Origin: Bos javanicus
Lineage: Eukaryota > Chordata > Mammalia > Artiodactyla > Bovidae
Length of the DNA: 64,000 bases
Direction of reading: 5' to 3'
Assembly (NCBI RefSeq): GCF_032452875.1
Contig: NC_083897.1
Location: 13,064,854-13,128,853 of the forward strand
A program made the translations under genes and the position numbers. The notes beneath the pieces were generated by a model, which had not been told where the DNA came from, ran no database searches, and saw only the letters and a list, made by a program, of their open reading frames with translations. Below are positions 32,766 through 44,769 of the stretch, one piece after another; positions within the stretch are counted from its first letter, which is position 1, and the number at the start of each line of letters is the position of its first letter.

Positions 32766-32965
32766 AGGTATATTTTTAGTTTTATAAGTGCCAGACCCTC
32801 TTCCCAAACTGATTGTACCATTTTAGTAACCCCACCAACAATGTTTGACACTTCCAATTCCTCCACATCTTCACTAACACGTTGGCTTTATCACTCTTTT
32901 AAATTTTAGTCATAGTGGTGGATATGTGGTAATATCTAATTGCCCAACTCCGATATTTCTATTTC
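32766..32965 (-). mobile_element. ancient L1 (L1M) ORF2 3' fragment
   Basis: ACTGATTGTACCATTTTAGT, CCACCAACAATGTTTGACAC and TAGTCATAGTGGTGGATATG are the antisense of the L1 ORF2 C-terminal region. Compare the younger copy near 39660-39790. Confidence 0.72.
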
Positions 32966-33264
32966 AAAATGAATGTTTTTCCACCCACACCACACAGATG
33001 TATGTAGGTATATAAAAAAATATCCAGATATTTACAATATAAGGTACAATATGAGAAGTGCAATATAAACAAAGTACCAAAACATCACAGAGGAGGGAGC
33101 TAAAACTTCCAACTGAGATATTCAATTGGTTTTCATGATAAATGATATTTATGTATTCATTAAAAAATATTAGAACCTATTAAGTACTGGTAGGTATGTG
33201 TATATGTATATATAAAATAGTGTGTATATACACCAGTAATGAGTATAACAATAACCAAACTACC
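32966..33264. other. AT-rich sequence, no recognised feature
   Basis: Includes a TATG/TATA-rich patch near 33190-33235. Nothing else recognised. Confidence 0.45.
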
Positions 33265-33500
33265 AAGGTCCCTGTCATCATGGAAGATAAATTCTATTGG
33301 GGTGAGGGGACACAATAACCAAACAAATAAGTAAAATGCATTTCAAATGGTGATATGACACAGGGAAAAATAATATGGAGTGGGAGGGTATGAAGGGCTG
33401 AGAACAGGTGGTTATTTTCTATAAAATGGTCAAGGCATTTGAGACAGACATTGAAGACTTATTGGGATTCAGTGTGAAGGAGGCAAGTGGAGGAACCTGA
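33265..33500 (-). mobile_element. possible ancient LINE (L2-like) fragment
   Basis: GGTCCCTGTCATCATGGAAG, AACCAAACAAATAAGTAAAA and AAATGGTGATATGACACAGG resemble antisense L2-type text. It is diverged. Confidence 0.42.
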
Positions 33501-34323
33501 AGTAAGGTGGAGGTGTACCACAGAAAGCATTGACTATTGGAAAGGACAAAGGCTAAGTTATATATGCCAGGAACCTCCAGTCCATCTTGGAGCACCAGGG
33601 GAGAAGAAGCTGGAAAAAGACTGGGGAGGACCATTTATGGACCCTGCACCTATTTCAGCAGGCAACAGAGAGCTAAAGAATGGGTTTGAGCAAGAGAACA
33701 CCTCATCATCATCTGAAACCAATTATATATGTCAATTCAGCTTAGTAAAAAAATAATAATGATAACTCAATCACACACACACTATAGCAAAATTTAATTT
33801 GTGGCATTCTATTTAGTTGAGTAAACATTTTGCAGTATCTATTATGTGCTTCATAGACAGGACTGTAAGAGGGAGAAACTAAAGACTGGTAGGGAGTAGG
33901 GGGAGTCATGAATCATCTGCTATCATTGTCCATGCTTAGGGCAATGAACATCTTAACTAAGGCTGTGGAAATGGTAATTGAAAGACAGAAAACAGTGAAG
34001 AAGCAGAATTGAGAGCCCTGGTGACTGAATGTGGTGATGGGAAGGGTGGTAATCCCTCTTTTGTTTATAGCATATAGCCACCTTCCAGTAGCAGCAAATG
34101 TGAATATTGGCAGAGGTTCCCATATAGAAGGGGGCTTGCCTCTTATACAATTGGGTCTTTTTCCATTGCCTTTGCTAGAGCATGGCCCTCAAGCCACTAC
34201 TCTAGAGTAACTGTGTCTATTTGAACCTGTGTGCTTCTATGCAGTATTACTGGAATCACAATCACTTAGCTCATGGAATCCAAGTGTATGGAAAATGCTC
34301 ACTGGGATTTTTGCATGTGGTTT
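33501..34323. other. no recognised feature
   Basis: A short stretch near 33810-33870 (TGAGTAAACATTTTGCAGTA, CTATTATGTGCTTCATAGAC) may be an L2 or MIR relic. Nothing else recognised. Confidence 0.4.
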
Positions 34324-34335
34324 AAAAAGATGGTT

Positions 34336-34543
34336 GGGTTTCCCAGGTGGTTCAGTGGTAAAGAATCCACCTGTCAATGCAGGAGATGCAGGTTCTATCC
34401 CTGGGTCAGGAAGATCCCCTGGAGAAGCAAATGGTAACCCACCCCAGTATTCTTGCCTGGGAAATCCCATGGACAGAGAGCCTGGTGGGCTATAGTCCAT
34501 GGGGTCCCAAGAGTCAGACAGGATTTAGCAATTGAAAAACCAC
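34336..34543 (+). mobile_element. Bov-tA SINE
   Basis: Complete copy. A 12-bp TSD with one mismatch flanks it: AAAAAGATGGTT at 34324-34335 and AAAAAGGTGGTT at 34544-34555. Confidence 0.95.
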
Positions 34544-34555
34544 AAAAAGGTGGTT

Positions 34556-36605
34556 ATTTCCAAGGATAGCAAAAGGAAATACCAAGGAACATTGCCACCA
34601 CCACCATCAAAAATCCTTCTTCTGCTGACTTGTCAAATGCCTGAAAATTTCACCATTCAGTGAGAGAATTCAGTGACAACAATTAACATTTAGGCCCTTT
34701 TGGAATCATGAGCATTGACATTATATGGATACATTTTTGCTTGAGAGAAGCAAGAGATTGGCACAGGCATGTGTTCATGTATGTGGTTCCTCAATTACAC
34801 TTTTTGATTGAGTAGAATAAGGCCCTCACAGAACAGAACTCTTTAGGTAAAGTAAAGATGGGTAGTGGGGATATTAACAGAATCTACAACAGCAAACAAG
34901 CACAGATAGAGCTCCAATTTATGGGTGTCTGGGTACCTATGTCAGTCACTCAAGGCTACAAATGAATGGGAGAACGGGCCACTAGAACACAATCTTAGCA
35001 AGATATCTTCTTCAAATATTTTCCTTTTATCCAAGTGCTGGGGTATGGAAAGTCTGAAAGAGTAGGAGTCACTGTTATTCAGTCATTAAGCCTTGTCCAA
35101 CTCTGGCCTAACTAATAAAGCTTTATTTGCAATAAATCAAAGCTCTGAAACTTAAAAATGCCAGTGACATAACTTGGGTTCCTGGCCCAGGACACCTGAC
35201 CATCCTCTTCATGCATCTCAAATATTTCCTCCACCAAGGCCCTCCACTCTCTCAGAATGTGGTACTTAAGGGAATCACTAAGGAGCACCTCTGTGCTCAG
35301 CTCTCATTCAGCATCTGGTGCATCCATGTCGGTGTACTCAGTGAACGCCAGCTACTTGGCTGAAGAGGCTGCAGGCTTTCTGCACAGTGCGGAAAGGGTA
35401 GATCTCAACTCATCAAATGTCAGAGTAACGAACAGGGGAACTGAAGCCAAGTGAAGCCAATGATCGGCAACAGCAGGAGCTACTAAAACGCCGTTGACCA
35501 CTGTTTACACTGCTCACTTTAAAGAGCCACTGAACAAAAGGGCCTTTGTGAAGTATAGGACAAAAGGTAGCACCTGGACGGAGTGTGCATTGGATCCATG
35601 TGTGTTGAGTAAAAAAGTCAGAAAAGTAGCATGAGGCCAGGTAGAAGTGCCCAGTGACCAGAGGTAGATATTTCCTTTTGGGGGGAAAAAAATCCTGTGC
35701 CTCCCCCTCCATTCAGTAGCATCTGAATTTTCTTTTAAATGCATGAAACTATTTTCTGTTCCTTTATTACTACTTAAGTGATTTATCTGCTTCCATGCGC
35801 TCTCGCTGTGGTTGTACCTGCCAGTGACTATAGCATAATTTCTTGTAATCCAAAGAATAAGCCTGGTTTATATGGGAGACCCACTGATTAGGACCCTACA
35901 CACGTAGAACTGGTGATGACTTAATGGCGATTACTATAAACAAGCTAGAGGGGCTACTTAATCTAGTCAAAGAAACATTCAGCTAACCATTTATGGAAAA
36001 CCCAACAACCCGTGTTTAAACTTTTAAGTGGCTCTTCTAAGGACCCATATCCCAGGCAACAGAAGATTAAAATGCTTCATTAATTCAGACTGGTCTGTGC
36101 TCAACATCTCCATCATTGATTCCCAGTCACTGATGATATAGCTTAGCCTAAGAAATATGGAGAGTGATTTGGCTACACAGGTATAGCTAATGTTAAGTGG
36201 TCCCTGAAAAGCTTGGAATTTGAGCTGAGAGGTGAAAAGCCCTAAGAGACCATCTTAAACATAGAGAGTTCTCTGAATTCAACCAAGGATATTTTCATGA
36301 ACTTAAAAAAAAAAAAAAGAATCTTTATCCCTCCAGGTAAACCCTATCAATCTGCACACAGTTTCCACTTGTTAAATCCCACTAGAATCTGCTATACCTT
36401 GGGAGAAAAAAATTCTTTCAGGTCTCTAGAGACATGAAAAAATAAACCAAGTAGCTTCTAAAATGAAGTGGACACTTCAGGTGGTTTATTTTTCCATTTG
36501 TGGAGACAGAGGCCTTTCCTAAGAACTTTCACAGAAGTCTTTAAAACATATTCCTGAGGGGAGAGGGAGAGAAAGAAAGAGACAGAGAGAGAGGCTGAGA
36601 TTAAG
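34556..36605. other. largely unrecognised, contains a tiny BovA scrap
   Basis: About 2 kb with no gene recognised. A 34-bp antisense BovA scrap lies at about 35073-35106 (TTATTCAGTCATTAAGCCTT). An A13 run is near 36305, and a purine-rich GA tract spans about 36558-36598. Confidence 0.45.
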
Positions 36606-36614
36606 GAAGATCTG

Positions 36615-36803
36615 AGTGGGACTTCCCTGGTGGTCCAGTGGCTAAGACTCCAGACTTCCAGTGCAGTGGGCCTGAGTTCAATCCCTAGTCAGGAAACTAG
36701 GTCTCATGCTGCAACTAAAGAACCTGCATCCCACAATGAAGAAAAGATCCCACGTACCACAGTCAAGACCTGGTACAGCCAAATAAATGAATTTTTTTAA
36801 AAA
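36615..36803 (+). mobile_element. CHR-2-type SINE
   Basis: GGGACTTCCCTGGTGGTCCA head, CTGAGTTCAATCCCTAGTCA B-box region and a GCCAAATAAATGAATTTTTT end. A 9-bp TSD, GAAGATCTG (36606-36614 and 36804-36812), flanks it. Confidence 0.93.
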
Positions 36804-36812
36804 GAAGATCTG

Positions 36813-37279
36813 GGAGACAAGACCAAAAAATGAAGCCTAGGAATCTCAGCCCCTGCTTGCCCAAGTATACCTAGGTTGAGGTTAGCAGAACTAGGGAATT
36901 CTCTGTCTTAAAGGTAATTCATTAAATCATCATATCCCAGATGAAGTTGAAAATGATGAAATAGTTTGGAAGAAAAAAGAACAGAGTCTGTCTCTAAATA
37001 ACCAACAATAGCTTTAGTTTCAAAAATAATAAGATGAGCAGTCATAGCAATCCAGGGACAAGTAAGAATAAAAGGCTAAAACTGAATGGAATATTTTCCT
37101 TTACTGTGGAGTATGGACAGAGAAACTGGACAGGCCCAATCTGAATGCTAAGGAAGAGAGCACAAGCTAGAATGGCAGTCTCTGCCTTTACATTTCCTTT
37201 CCAACTCACCTTGCTTTTAGCACCTCAGAGAAAAGAAGAGACATACACATAGCAGGGAAAGTGCTGTACTTTTTGATAA
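36813..37279. other. no recognised feature
   Basis: No repeat or gene recognised. Confidence 0.45.
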
Positions 37280-37480
37280 TGAAATGACAATCAGGAGACC
37301 TAGCCTCTAGTCCAGCTCTGTCCTGTCCTGGCTGTGTGATCCTGGACATTTCACTAAACTTCTCATGACTCCAGTTTTCTGGTGTGTAAAATAAGAACCT
37401 TAGTTTAATTGTGCATACAATGCAATGGTGTAAAATATTTTGAAGCTCCTTAAATATTACAAAAATATTACATGATATTA
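37280..37480 (+). mobile_element. MIR SINE
   Basis: Sense MIR. TAGTCCAGCTCTGTCCTGTC, GGCTGTGTGATCCTGGACAT and GGTGTGTAAAATAAGAACCT, with a diverged 3' part. Confidence 0.72.
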
Positions 37481-38005
37481 TTGCTTTAATAGTCTATGAT
37501 TCAGTGATCCTATGTACCCAAGAAATAATTTCCAGACCATGGAGATTCAGCTGAAGGGAGCATGTACATGTGTGTGTGCACACAGAGGAAAGGGTAGGGG
37601 AAGAGCCAAAGAAAGAAATAATTCATTATGAGCACATGAGAAAACCAACCAGAAGAAAATAGATGGTTTAAAAACAAACTGATGTCTAGCTACTTGTATT
37701 TACTCTAAACAAGCCTGCAACCTGGTTGGGTCACAATCTAAAAAGTCTTTCTTGGACACACACATAGATTTTCAACACAATCCTGCCTCAAAGTCATGTA
37801 AAGGAAATTCTCCGGTGAGCTTTTAAATCTCCATTAGGTGCTACATTGAAAACAAAGGTTAGATGAACTACACAGTGGGGAATAAACCAACAATCTATTC
37901 CTATACCATATTTACACTGCATCAGAATGTGATAGGCATCTTGCTTTGCTATTGGTAAGATAAGTATGATGTTTAGAAGACAAAGAACGAATTCATACTC
38001 AGAAG
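37481..38005. other. no recognised feature
   Basis: AT-rich. No repeat or gene recognised. Confidence 0.45.
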
Positions 38006-38414
38006 AGGGGTTGGCAAACATTTTCTACAAAAAATAGATAGTAAATATTTTAGGCTTTATAGGTCATATGGGCTTCCCTGGTGGCTCAGAGGTTAAAGCA
38101 TCTGCCTCCAATGTGGGAGACCCGGGTTCGATCCCTGGGTCGGGAAGATCCCCTGGAGAAGGAAATGGCACCCCACTCCAGTATTCTTGCCTGGAGAGTC
38201 CCATGGACAGAGGAGCCTGGCGGGCTACAGTCCACAGGGTCGAAAAGAGTCGGACACGACTGAGCGACTTCACTTCACTTCACAGGTCATATACTGCCTC
38301 TGTCACATCTTCTTTGAGTTTGTTTGTTGTTTTATATAATTGTTTCAAAACCTCAGTAGAAAAACAGGCTGTAGGCTGGATTTGACCTGCTGGCAGTAGT
38401 TTGCCAAGCCCTGC
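38006..38414. mobile_element. hAT-Charlie-type MITE split by a Bov-tA
   Basis: Terminal inverted repeats AGGGGTTGGCAAAC (38006-38019) and GTTTGCCAAGCCCTG (to about 38414). The interior AGTAAATATTTTAGGCTTTA and ACAGGCTGTAGGCTGGATTT matches a common mammalian hAT MITE. The flanking octamers CTCAGAAG (37998-38005) and CCTAGAAG (38415-38422) look like a decayed 8-bp TSD. Confidence 0.75.
38070..38283 (+). mobile_element. Bov-tA SINE
   Basis: Nearly consensus-like complete copy with a CACTTCACTTCAC tail. A perfect 9-bp TSD, AGGTCATAT (38061-38069 and 38284-38292), lies inside the hAT MITE. This is one of the younger-looking SINEs here. Confidence 0.96.
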
Positions 38415-38422
38415 CCTAGAAG

Positions 38423-38913
38423 AATTCTAAGCAATCCAGCAGTAGTAGTAGTGACACCACAAATCCAAGTGTTTAAGTGGCCAAGGTGAACTGGACTTAG
38501 AGCAGGTAAATCTATCAAGCTACGTTGCAAAAGAACTGTTTAAGAATGTATAAGCTAGGCAATACATTGAGGCCCTTAGAAAATAGCCATAGCATGGCTT
38601 CAAAGTATTACTACTGATCTTATTTACAGCTAGGATCTGAACCCAGACAGACTGACTCCAGAGTACTGTCACATACTCTGGAATAGCACGTTGTGAATGA
38701 CTTCATGGATACATCTCACATTTTAGATTAACAGGGGGTTCCTTTTTCTGTAAATCAACTGCTATTTTTCACTGATTTACAATGAAAATTTCAGATGGAC
38801 TGTCAAAATGTACTTGTTCTTAACAAATTAGTCTTAAGCTTCACTGCCTCTTTCCCTCTTGCTTCCATCTTCTCTGCCAAGTACTTAATGATGTATAAAC
38901 AACACAAATACAG
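38423..38913. other. no recognised feature
   Basis: No repeat or gene recognised. Confidence 0.45.
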
Positions 38914-40270
38914 AAGGCAGCCCAATATTTATTTATTTTTATTAAATTAATTTATTTATTTTAATTGGAGGCTAATTACTTTACAATACTGTAGTGGTTT
39001 TTGTCAAACATCGACATGAATCAGCCATGGGCGCACATGTGTTCCCCATCCAGAATCCCCCTCCCACCTCCCTCCCCATCCCATCCCCCAGGGTCATCCC
39101 ACTGTCTGAGCGCTGAGCACCCTGTCTCATGCATCGAACCTGGAGTGGTGATCTGCTTCACATATGATAATATAGGCGTTTCAACGCTACCCTCTCAAAT
39201 CATCCTACCCTCACCTTCTACCACAGAGTCCAAAAGTCTGTTCTTTATCTCTGTGTCTCTTTTGCTGTCTCGCATCTAGGGTCATCATTACCATCTTTCT
39301 AAATTCTATATATATGCATTAGTATACTGTATTGGTGTTTTTCTTTCTGACTTACTTCACTCTGTATAATAGGCTCGTTTCATCCACCTCATTAGAACTG
39401 ATTCAAATGCATTCTTCTTAATGGATGAGTAATATTCCATTGTGTATATGTACCACAGCTTTCTTATCCATTCATCTGCCGATGGACATCTAGGTTGCTT
39501 CCATGTCCTGGCTATTGTAAACAGTGCTCCGATGAACACTGGGGTACACGTGCCTCTTTCAGCTCTGGTTTCCTCAGTGTGTATGCCCAGCAGTGGGATT
39601 TTTGGGGCGTGTGGCAGTTCTATTTCCAGTTTTTTTAAGGAATCTCCACACTGTTCTCCATAGTGGCTGTACTAGTTTGTATTCCCACCAACAGTGTGAG
39701 AGGGTTCCCTTTTCTCCGTGCCCTCTCCAGCATTCATTGTTTGTAGACTTTTGGATAGCAGCCATTCTGACCGGCATGAGATGGTGCCTCATTGTGGTTT
39801 TGATTTGCATTTCTCTGATAATGAGTGATGTTGAGCATCTTTTCATGTGTTTGTTAGCCGTCTGTATGTCTTCTTTGGAGAAATGTCTGTTTAGTTCTTT
39901 GCCCCATTTTTTTGACTGGGTCATTTATTTTTCTGGAATTGAGCCGCAGGAGTTGCTTATATAGTTTTGAGATTAATTCTTTGTCAGTTGCTTCATTTGC
40001 TATTATTTTCTCCCATCCTGAACACTGTCTTTTCACCTTCTTAACTTTCCTTTGTTGTGCAAAAGATTTCAAGTTTAATCAGGTCCCATTCATTTATTTT
40101 TGGTTTTATCTCCTTTACTCTGGGAGGTGGATCATAGAGGATCCTGCTGTGATTTATGTCAGAGTGTTTTGCCTATGTTTTCTTCTAGGAGTTTTATAAT
40201 TTCTGGTCGTACATTTAGATCTTTAAATCATTTTGAGTTTATTTTTGTGTATGGTGTTAGAAAGTGTTCT

Positions 40271-40545
40271 GCTGCTGCTGCTGCTAAGTTGCTTCAGTCG
40301 TGTCCGACTCTGTGCGACCCCATAGACGGCAGCCCACCAGGCTCCCCCATCCCTGGGATTCTCCAGGCAAGAACATTGGAGTGGGTTGCCATTTCCTTCT
40401 CCAATGCATGAAAGTGAAAAGTGAAAGTGAAGTCACTCAGTCGTGTCTGACTCTTAGCGACCCCATGGACTGCAGCCTACCAGGCTCTTCCATCCATGGG
40501 ATTTTCCAGGCAAGAGTACTGGAGTAGGGTGCCATTGCCTTCTCC
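40271..40545 (+). mobile_element. BOV-A2 SINE inside the L1
   Basis: Complete dimer. A perfect 12-bp TSD, AGAAAGTGTTCT (40259-40270 and 40546-40557), lies in L1 ORF2. Confidence 0.96.
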
Positions 40546-41287
40546 AGAAAGTGTTCTAGTTTCATTCTTTTACAAGTGGTTGACCAGTTGACCAAGCACC
40601 ATTTGTTAAAGACATTGTCTTTCCTCCATTGTATATTCTTGCCTCCTTTGTCAAAGATAAGGTGTCCACAGGTGCATGGATTTATCTCTGGGCTTTCTAT
40701 TTTGTTCCATTGATCTATATTTCTGTCTTTGTGTTACTACCATACTGTATTGATGACTGTAGCTTTGTAGTATAGTCTGAAGCCAGGCAGACTGAGTCCT
40801 CCACTTCCATTTTTCTTTCTCAAGATTGCTTTGGCTATTCGAGGTTTTTTGTATTTCCATAGAAATTGTGAAACTATTTGTTCTAGTTCTCTGAAAAATA
40901 CCATTGGTAGCTTGATAGGGATTGCATTGAATCTATGAATTGCTTTGGGTAGTATACTCATTTTCACTATATTGATCCTTCCGATCCATGAACATGGTAT
41001 ATTTCTCCATCTGTTTGTGTCCTCTTTGATTTCTTTCATCAGTGTTTTATAGTTTTCTATATATAGGTCTTTTGTTCTTTAGGTAGGTTTTATTCCTACC
41101 TATTTTATTCTTTTCATTGCAATGGTGAATGGAATTGTTTCCTTAATTTCTCTGTTTTCTCATTGCTAGTGTATAGGAATGCAAGGGATTTCTGTGTGTT
41201 AATTTTATATTCTGCAACTTTACTATATTAATTGATTAGCTCTAGTATTTTTCTGGTGGAGTCTTTAGGGTTTTCTATGTAAAGGAT

Positions 41288-41558
41288 TCAGGGAATGCAA
41301 TGGCACCCCACTCCAGTACTCTTGCCTGGAAAATCCCACGGATGGAGGAGCCTGGTGGGCTGCAGTCCATGGGGTCGCTAAGAGTCGAACACAACTGAGC
41401 GACTTCACTTTCACTTTTCACTTTCATGCATTGGAAAAGGAAATGGCAACCCACTCCAGTGTTCTTGCCTGGAGAATCCCAGGGATGGGGAAGCCTGGTG
41501 GGCTGCCATCTATGGGGTCGCACAGAGTCGGACGTGACTGAAGAGACTTAGCAGCAGC
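41288..41558 (-). mobile_element. BOV-A2 SINE inside the L1 RT
   Basis: Complete antisense dimer. A perfect 11-bp TSD, ATGTAAAGGAT (41277-41287 and 41559-41569), falls about five codons after the catalytic FADD. Confidence 0.96.
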
Positions 41559-43213
41559 ATGTAAAGGATCATGTCATCTGCAAACAGTGAGAGTTTTACT
41601 TCTTCTTTTCCAACCTGGATTCCTTTTATTTCTTTTTCTTCTCTGTTTGCTGTGGCTAAAACTTCCAAAACTATGTTGAATAGTAGTGGTGAGAGTGGGC
41701 ACCCTTGTATTGTTCCTGATTTTAGGGGAAATGCTTTCAATTTTTCACCATTGAGTATAATGTTTGCTGTGGGTTTATCATACATGGCTTTTATTATGTT
41801 GAGGTATGTTCCTTCTATGCCTGCTTGCTGGAGGGTTTTTATCATAAATGGATATTGAATTTTGTCAAAGGCTTTCTCTGCATCTATTGAGATAATCATA
41901 TAGTTTTTATCTTTGAGTTTGTTAATGTGGTGTATCACATTGATTGCTTTGCAGATATTAAAGAATCCTTGCATCTCTGGGATAAAGCCCACTTGGTCAT
42001 GATGTATGATCTTTTTAATATGTTGTTGGATTCTGTTTGCTAGAATTTTGTTAAGGATTTTTGCACCTATGTTCATCAGTGATATTGGCCTGTTGTTTTC
42101 TTTTTTTGTGGCATCTTTGTCTGGTTTTGGGATTAGGGTGATGGTGGCCTCATAGAATGAGTTTGGAAGTTTACCTTCCTCTGCAATTTTCTGGAAGAGT
42201 TTGAGTAGGATAGGTGTTAGCTCTTCTTTAAATTTTTGGTAGAATTCAGCTGTGAAGCTGTCTGGTCCTGGGCTTTTGTTTGCTGGAAGATTTCTGATTA
42301 CAGTTTTGATTTCCATCCTTGTGATGGGTTTGTTAGGATTTTCTATTTCTTCCTGGTTCAGCTTTGGAAAGTTATACTTTTCTAAGAATTTGTCCATTTC
42401 TTCCAAGTTGTCCATTTTATTGGCATATAGTTGCTCATAGTAGTCTCTTGTGATTGTATTTCTGTGCTGTCTGTTGTGATTTCTCCATTTTCATTTCTAA
42501 TTCTGTTGGTTTGATTCTTCTCCCTTTGTTTCTTGATGAGTCTGGCTAATGGTTTGTCTATTTTATTTATCCTGTCAAAGAACCAGCTTTTAGCTTTGTT
42601 AATTTTGGCTATGGTCTCCTTTGTTTCTTTTTCATTTATTTCTGCCCAAATTTTTATGATTTCTTTCCTTCTACTAACCCCGGGGTTCTTCATTTCCTCC
42701 TTTTTTAGTTGCTTTAGGTGTACAGTTAGGTTATTTATTTGAGTTTTTTCTTGTTTCTTGAGGTAAGCTTGTATTGCTATGAACCTTCCCCTTAGCACTG
42801 CTTTTACTGAGTCCCATAGGTTTGGGGTTGTTGTGTTTTCATTTTCATTAGTTTCTTTGCATATTTTTATTTCTTCTGTGATTTGTTGGTTATACAGAAG
42901 CATGTTTTTTAGCCTCCATATGTTTGTATTTTTGACAGTTTTTTTCCTGTAGTTGACATCTAATCTTACCACATTGTGATCAGAAAAGATGCTTGGAATT
43001 ATTTCAATTTTTTTGCCTTTACCAAGGCTAGATTTAAAAGGCAGCCGAATATTTAGAGGACTCCTTTGGGAATCTTTTAATAAGCTGAAGAGTCCTTTCA
43101 AAAAATGAGGGATCCCTCAATAGAACAGACTAGAAAGTACAGAAATAAACCCAAACACAGATACAGCGCATCCTAAATTCCTCTATGTTTGGCCTTATTA
43201 TTTCTCTGTGTTT

Positions 43214-43411
43214 GGGCTTTCCTGGTGGCTCAGACAATAAAGAATCTGCCTGCAATGAGGGAGACTGGGTTTGATCCCTGGGTGGGGAAGATCCCCTGGA
43301 GGAGGGCATGGCAACCCACTCCTGTATTCTTGCCTGGAGAATCCCCATGGACAGAGGAGCCTGGTGGGCTACAGTCCATGGGGTTAAAAAGAGTGGGACA
43401 TGACTAAGCAC
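43214..43411 (+). mobile_element. Bov-tA SINE
   Basis: GGGCTTTCCTGGTGGCTCAG head, B-box GGGTTTGATCCCTGG, the GGAGGAGGGCATGGCAACCC subtype body and a GACATGACTAAGCAC end. Confidence 0.94.
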
Positions 43412-43412
43412 A

Positions 43413-44690
43413 AAAGTATTTGGATCCATAAGGAACAGATAGTTGAATAAGTGGTGTTGAGACAACTAGGGAGAAATCCAGGCAAATGTAGTCCATAACT
43501 CACACCTGGGCCAAATAAATTCCAAATGGATCAGAGTTTTAACATGAAAAATAAAACCATGAGAAACACTAGAAAATGAAATAATTTTTAAAATAATTTT
43601 TGAGTAGGAAGTCCTTTCTAAGTATGACACAAAACCCAGAAGCCAAAAAACAAAAAAAAAAGTTCAACACAGTTGACTACATAAAAATGAAAATTCCTTC
43701 ATGGCAAAAACTTCCATAAGGTTAAAAAATGGCAAACAGAGAAAATACTTGCAATTTATATCACTGAAATGGGCTTTCTTAATATAACAAAAGACTTCTC
43801 ATAAATCAATTTTGAAAGACCAACAACCAAATAGAAAATGGTCAAAGGATAATAAACAGATTATTTCTAGGAAATAAAACAGTAAATTAAACATATGACA
43901 GTTGCTCAACTTCATCATAATAAGAGAAATACAAATGAAAACCTCACTGAGATAGCATTTTCCACCCATCAGACAGGTGATGATGAAAAATCTTGCTAAC
44001 ACACTGTGCTAGTGAAAATGTAGGGAAATACTCACTCCCCCAAGCTGTTGAAAGGAAAATAATTGACACAACCTGTTCAGTTCAGTTCTCTTTGCAACCC
44101 CACGAATCACAGCACGCCAGGCCTCCCTGTCCATCACCAACTCCCGGAGTTCACTCAGAGTCATGTCCATTGAATCAGTGATGCCATCCAGCCATCTCAT
44201 CCTCTGTCGTCCCCTTCTCCTCCTGCCCCTAATCCCTCCCAGCATCAGAGTCTTTTCCAATGAGTCAACTCTTTGCATGAGGTGGCCAAAGTACTGGAGT
44301 TTCAGCTTTAGCATCATTCCTTCCAAAGAAATCCCAGGGCTGATCTCCTTCAGAATGGACTGGTTGGATCTCCTTGCAGTCCAAGGGACTCTCAAGAGTC
44401 TTCTCCAACACTGCAGTTCAAAAGCAACCTGTATGGAGGTCAATTTGCCCATATCTATAAAATTTAAAATGCACTTCCTTTGGACCTAGAAATTCCACTT
44501 TTAGGAATTAACCCTATAGGTATGTACATGTATAATAAATGACAAACATAAAGATATTAATTGGAGTATTTTTGCAGTAGCTACAGATTACAAATACTTT
44601 AAATGTTTATCAATAGGAAACTGGTTTATAAATTTTGGTAGAACCCAATGAACATCTATATGTTAATAGTATAAAATGCCCTCCAAAATG
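43413..44690 (+). mobile_element. ancient L1 (L1M) ORF2 3' region, interrupted by BovB
   Basis: Sense L1 relic. AAATGGCAAACAGAGAAAAT, TAATAAGAGAAATACAAATG, TGGAGGTCAATTTGCCCATA and AATGTTTATCAATAGGAAAC occur in L1 order. No long frame remains. The BovB at 44077-44424 splits it, and the two L1 halves join at CAACCTGTATGGAGG. Confidence 0.82.
44077..44424 (-). mobile_element. BovB LINE, 3' end only
   Basis: About 350 bp of antisense BovB 3' end. The tail TCAGTTCAGTTC is at the left, then the Arg-rich C-terminal codons. An 8-bp TSD, CAACCTGT (44069-44076 and 44425-44432), lies inside an L1M, so the empty site can be read directly. Confidence 0.95.
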
Positions 44691-44769
44691 TATTCATTCT
44701 CGTCCTTTAGGCAGCTATAACTTCCTATGTTACCTCCCAAGTATATTCTCTGTATATTTCTTTATTTAA

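Larger units (their letters stand above)
38932..43037 (-). mobile_element. L1 LINE (bovine type), 5'-truncated, with two SINE insertions
   Basis: Antisense L1 of about 3.56 kb once the two BOV-A2 insertions are removed. The A-tail is represented by T-rich sequence at about 38932-38960. The 3' UTR follows, then the ORF2 C-terminal region, the reverse transcriptase, and the end of the endonuclease domain. The 5' edge lies just upstream of the KSSLG and KIEIIPSIFSDHN codons. An 18-bp TSD with one mismatch brackets it: AAGGCAGCCCAATATTTA at 38914-38931 and AAGGCAGCCGAATATTTA at 43038-43055. ORF1, the 5' UTR and most of the endonuclease were never copied in. Confidence 0.96.
39300..43037 (-). pseudogene. 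L1 ORF2 (endonuclease end, reverse transcriptase, C-terminal) relic
   Basis: ORF2p nicks target DNA and reverse-transcribes L1 RNA. Read on the minus strand, the frame at 43101-42382 carries the end of the endonuclease (SIFSDHNVVRLDV, with the His/Asn pair). The frame at 42415-41559 carries the RT: NRPISLMN, motif A SIDAEKAFDKI, motif B GTIQGCPLSPLLFN and the catalytic FADD at 41573-41584. A frameshift near 42400 separates the two. A BOV-A2 enters directly after FADD-MILYM and ends the frame. Later frames at 41039-40737 and 40072-39574 carry the thumb and C-terminal region (RWRNIPCSW, YSHQYSM). RT active-site residues survive, but the gene is interrupted many times. Confidence 0.92.
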
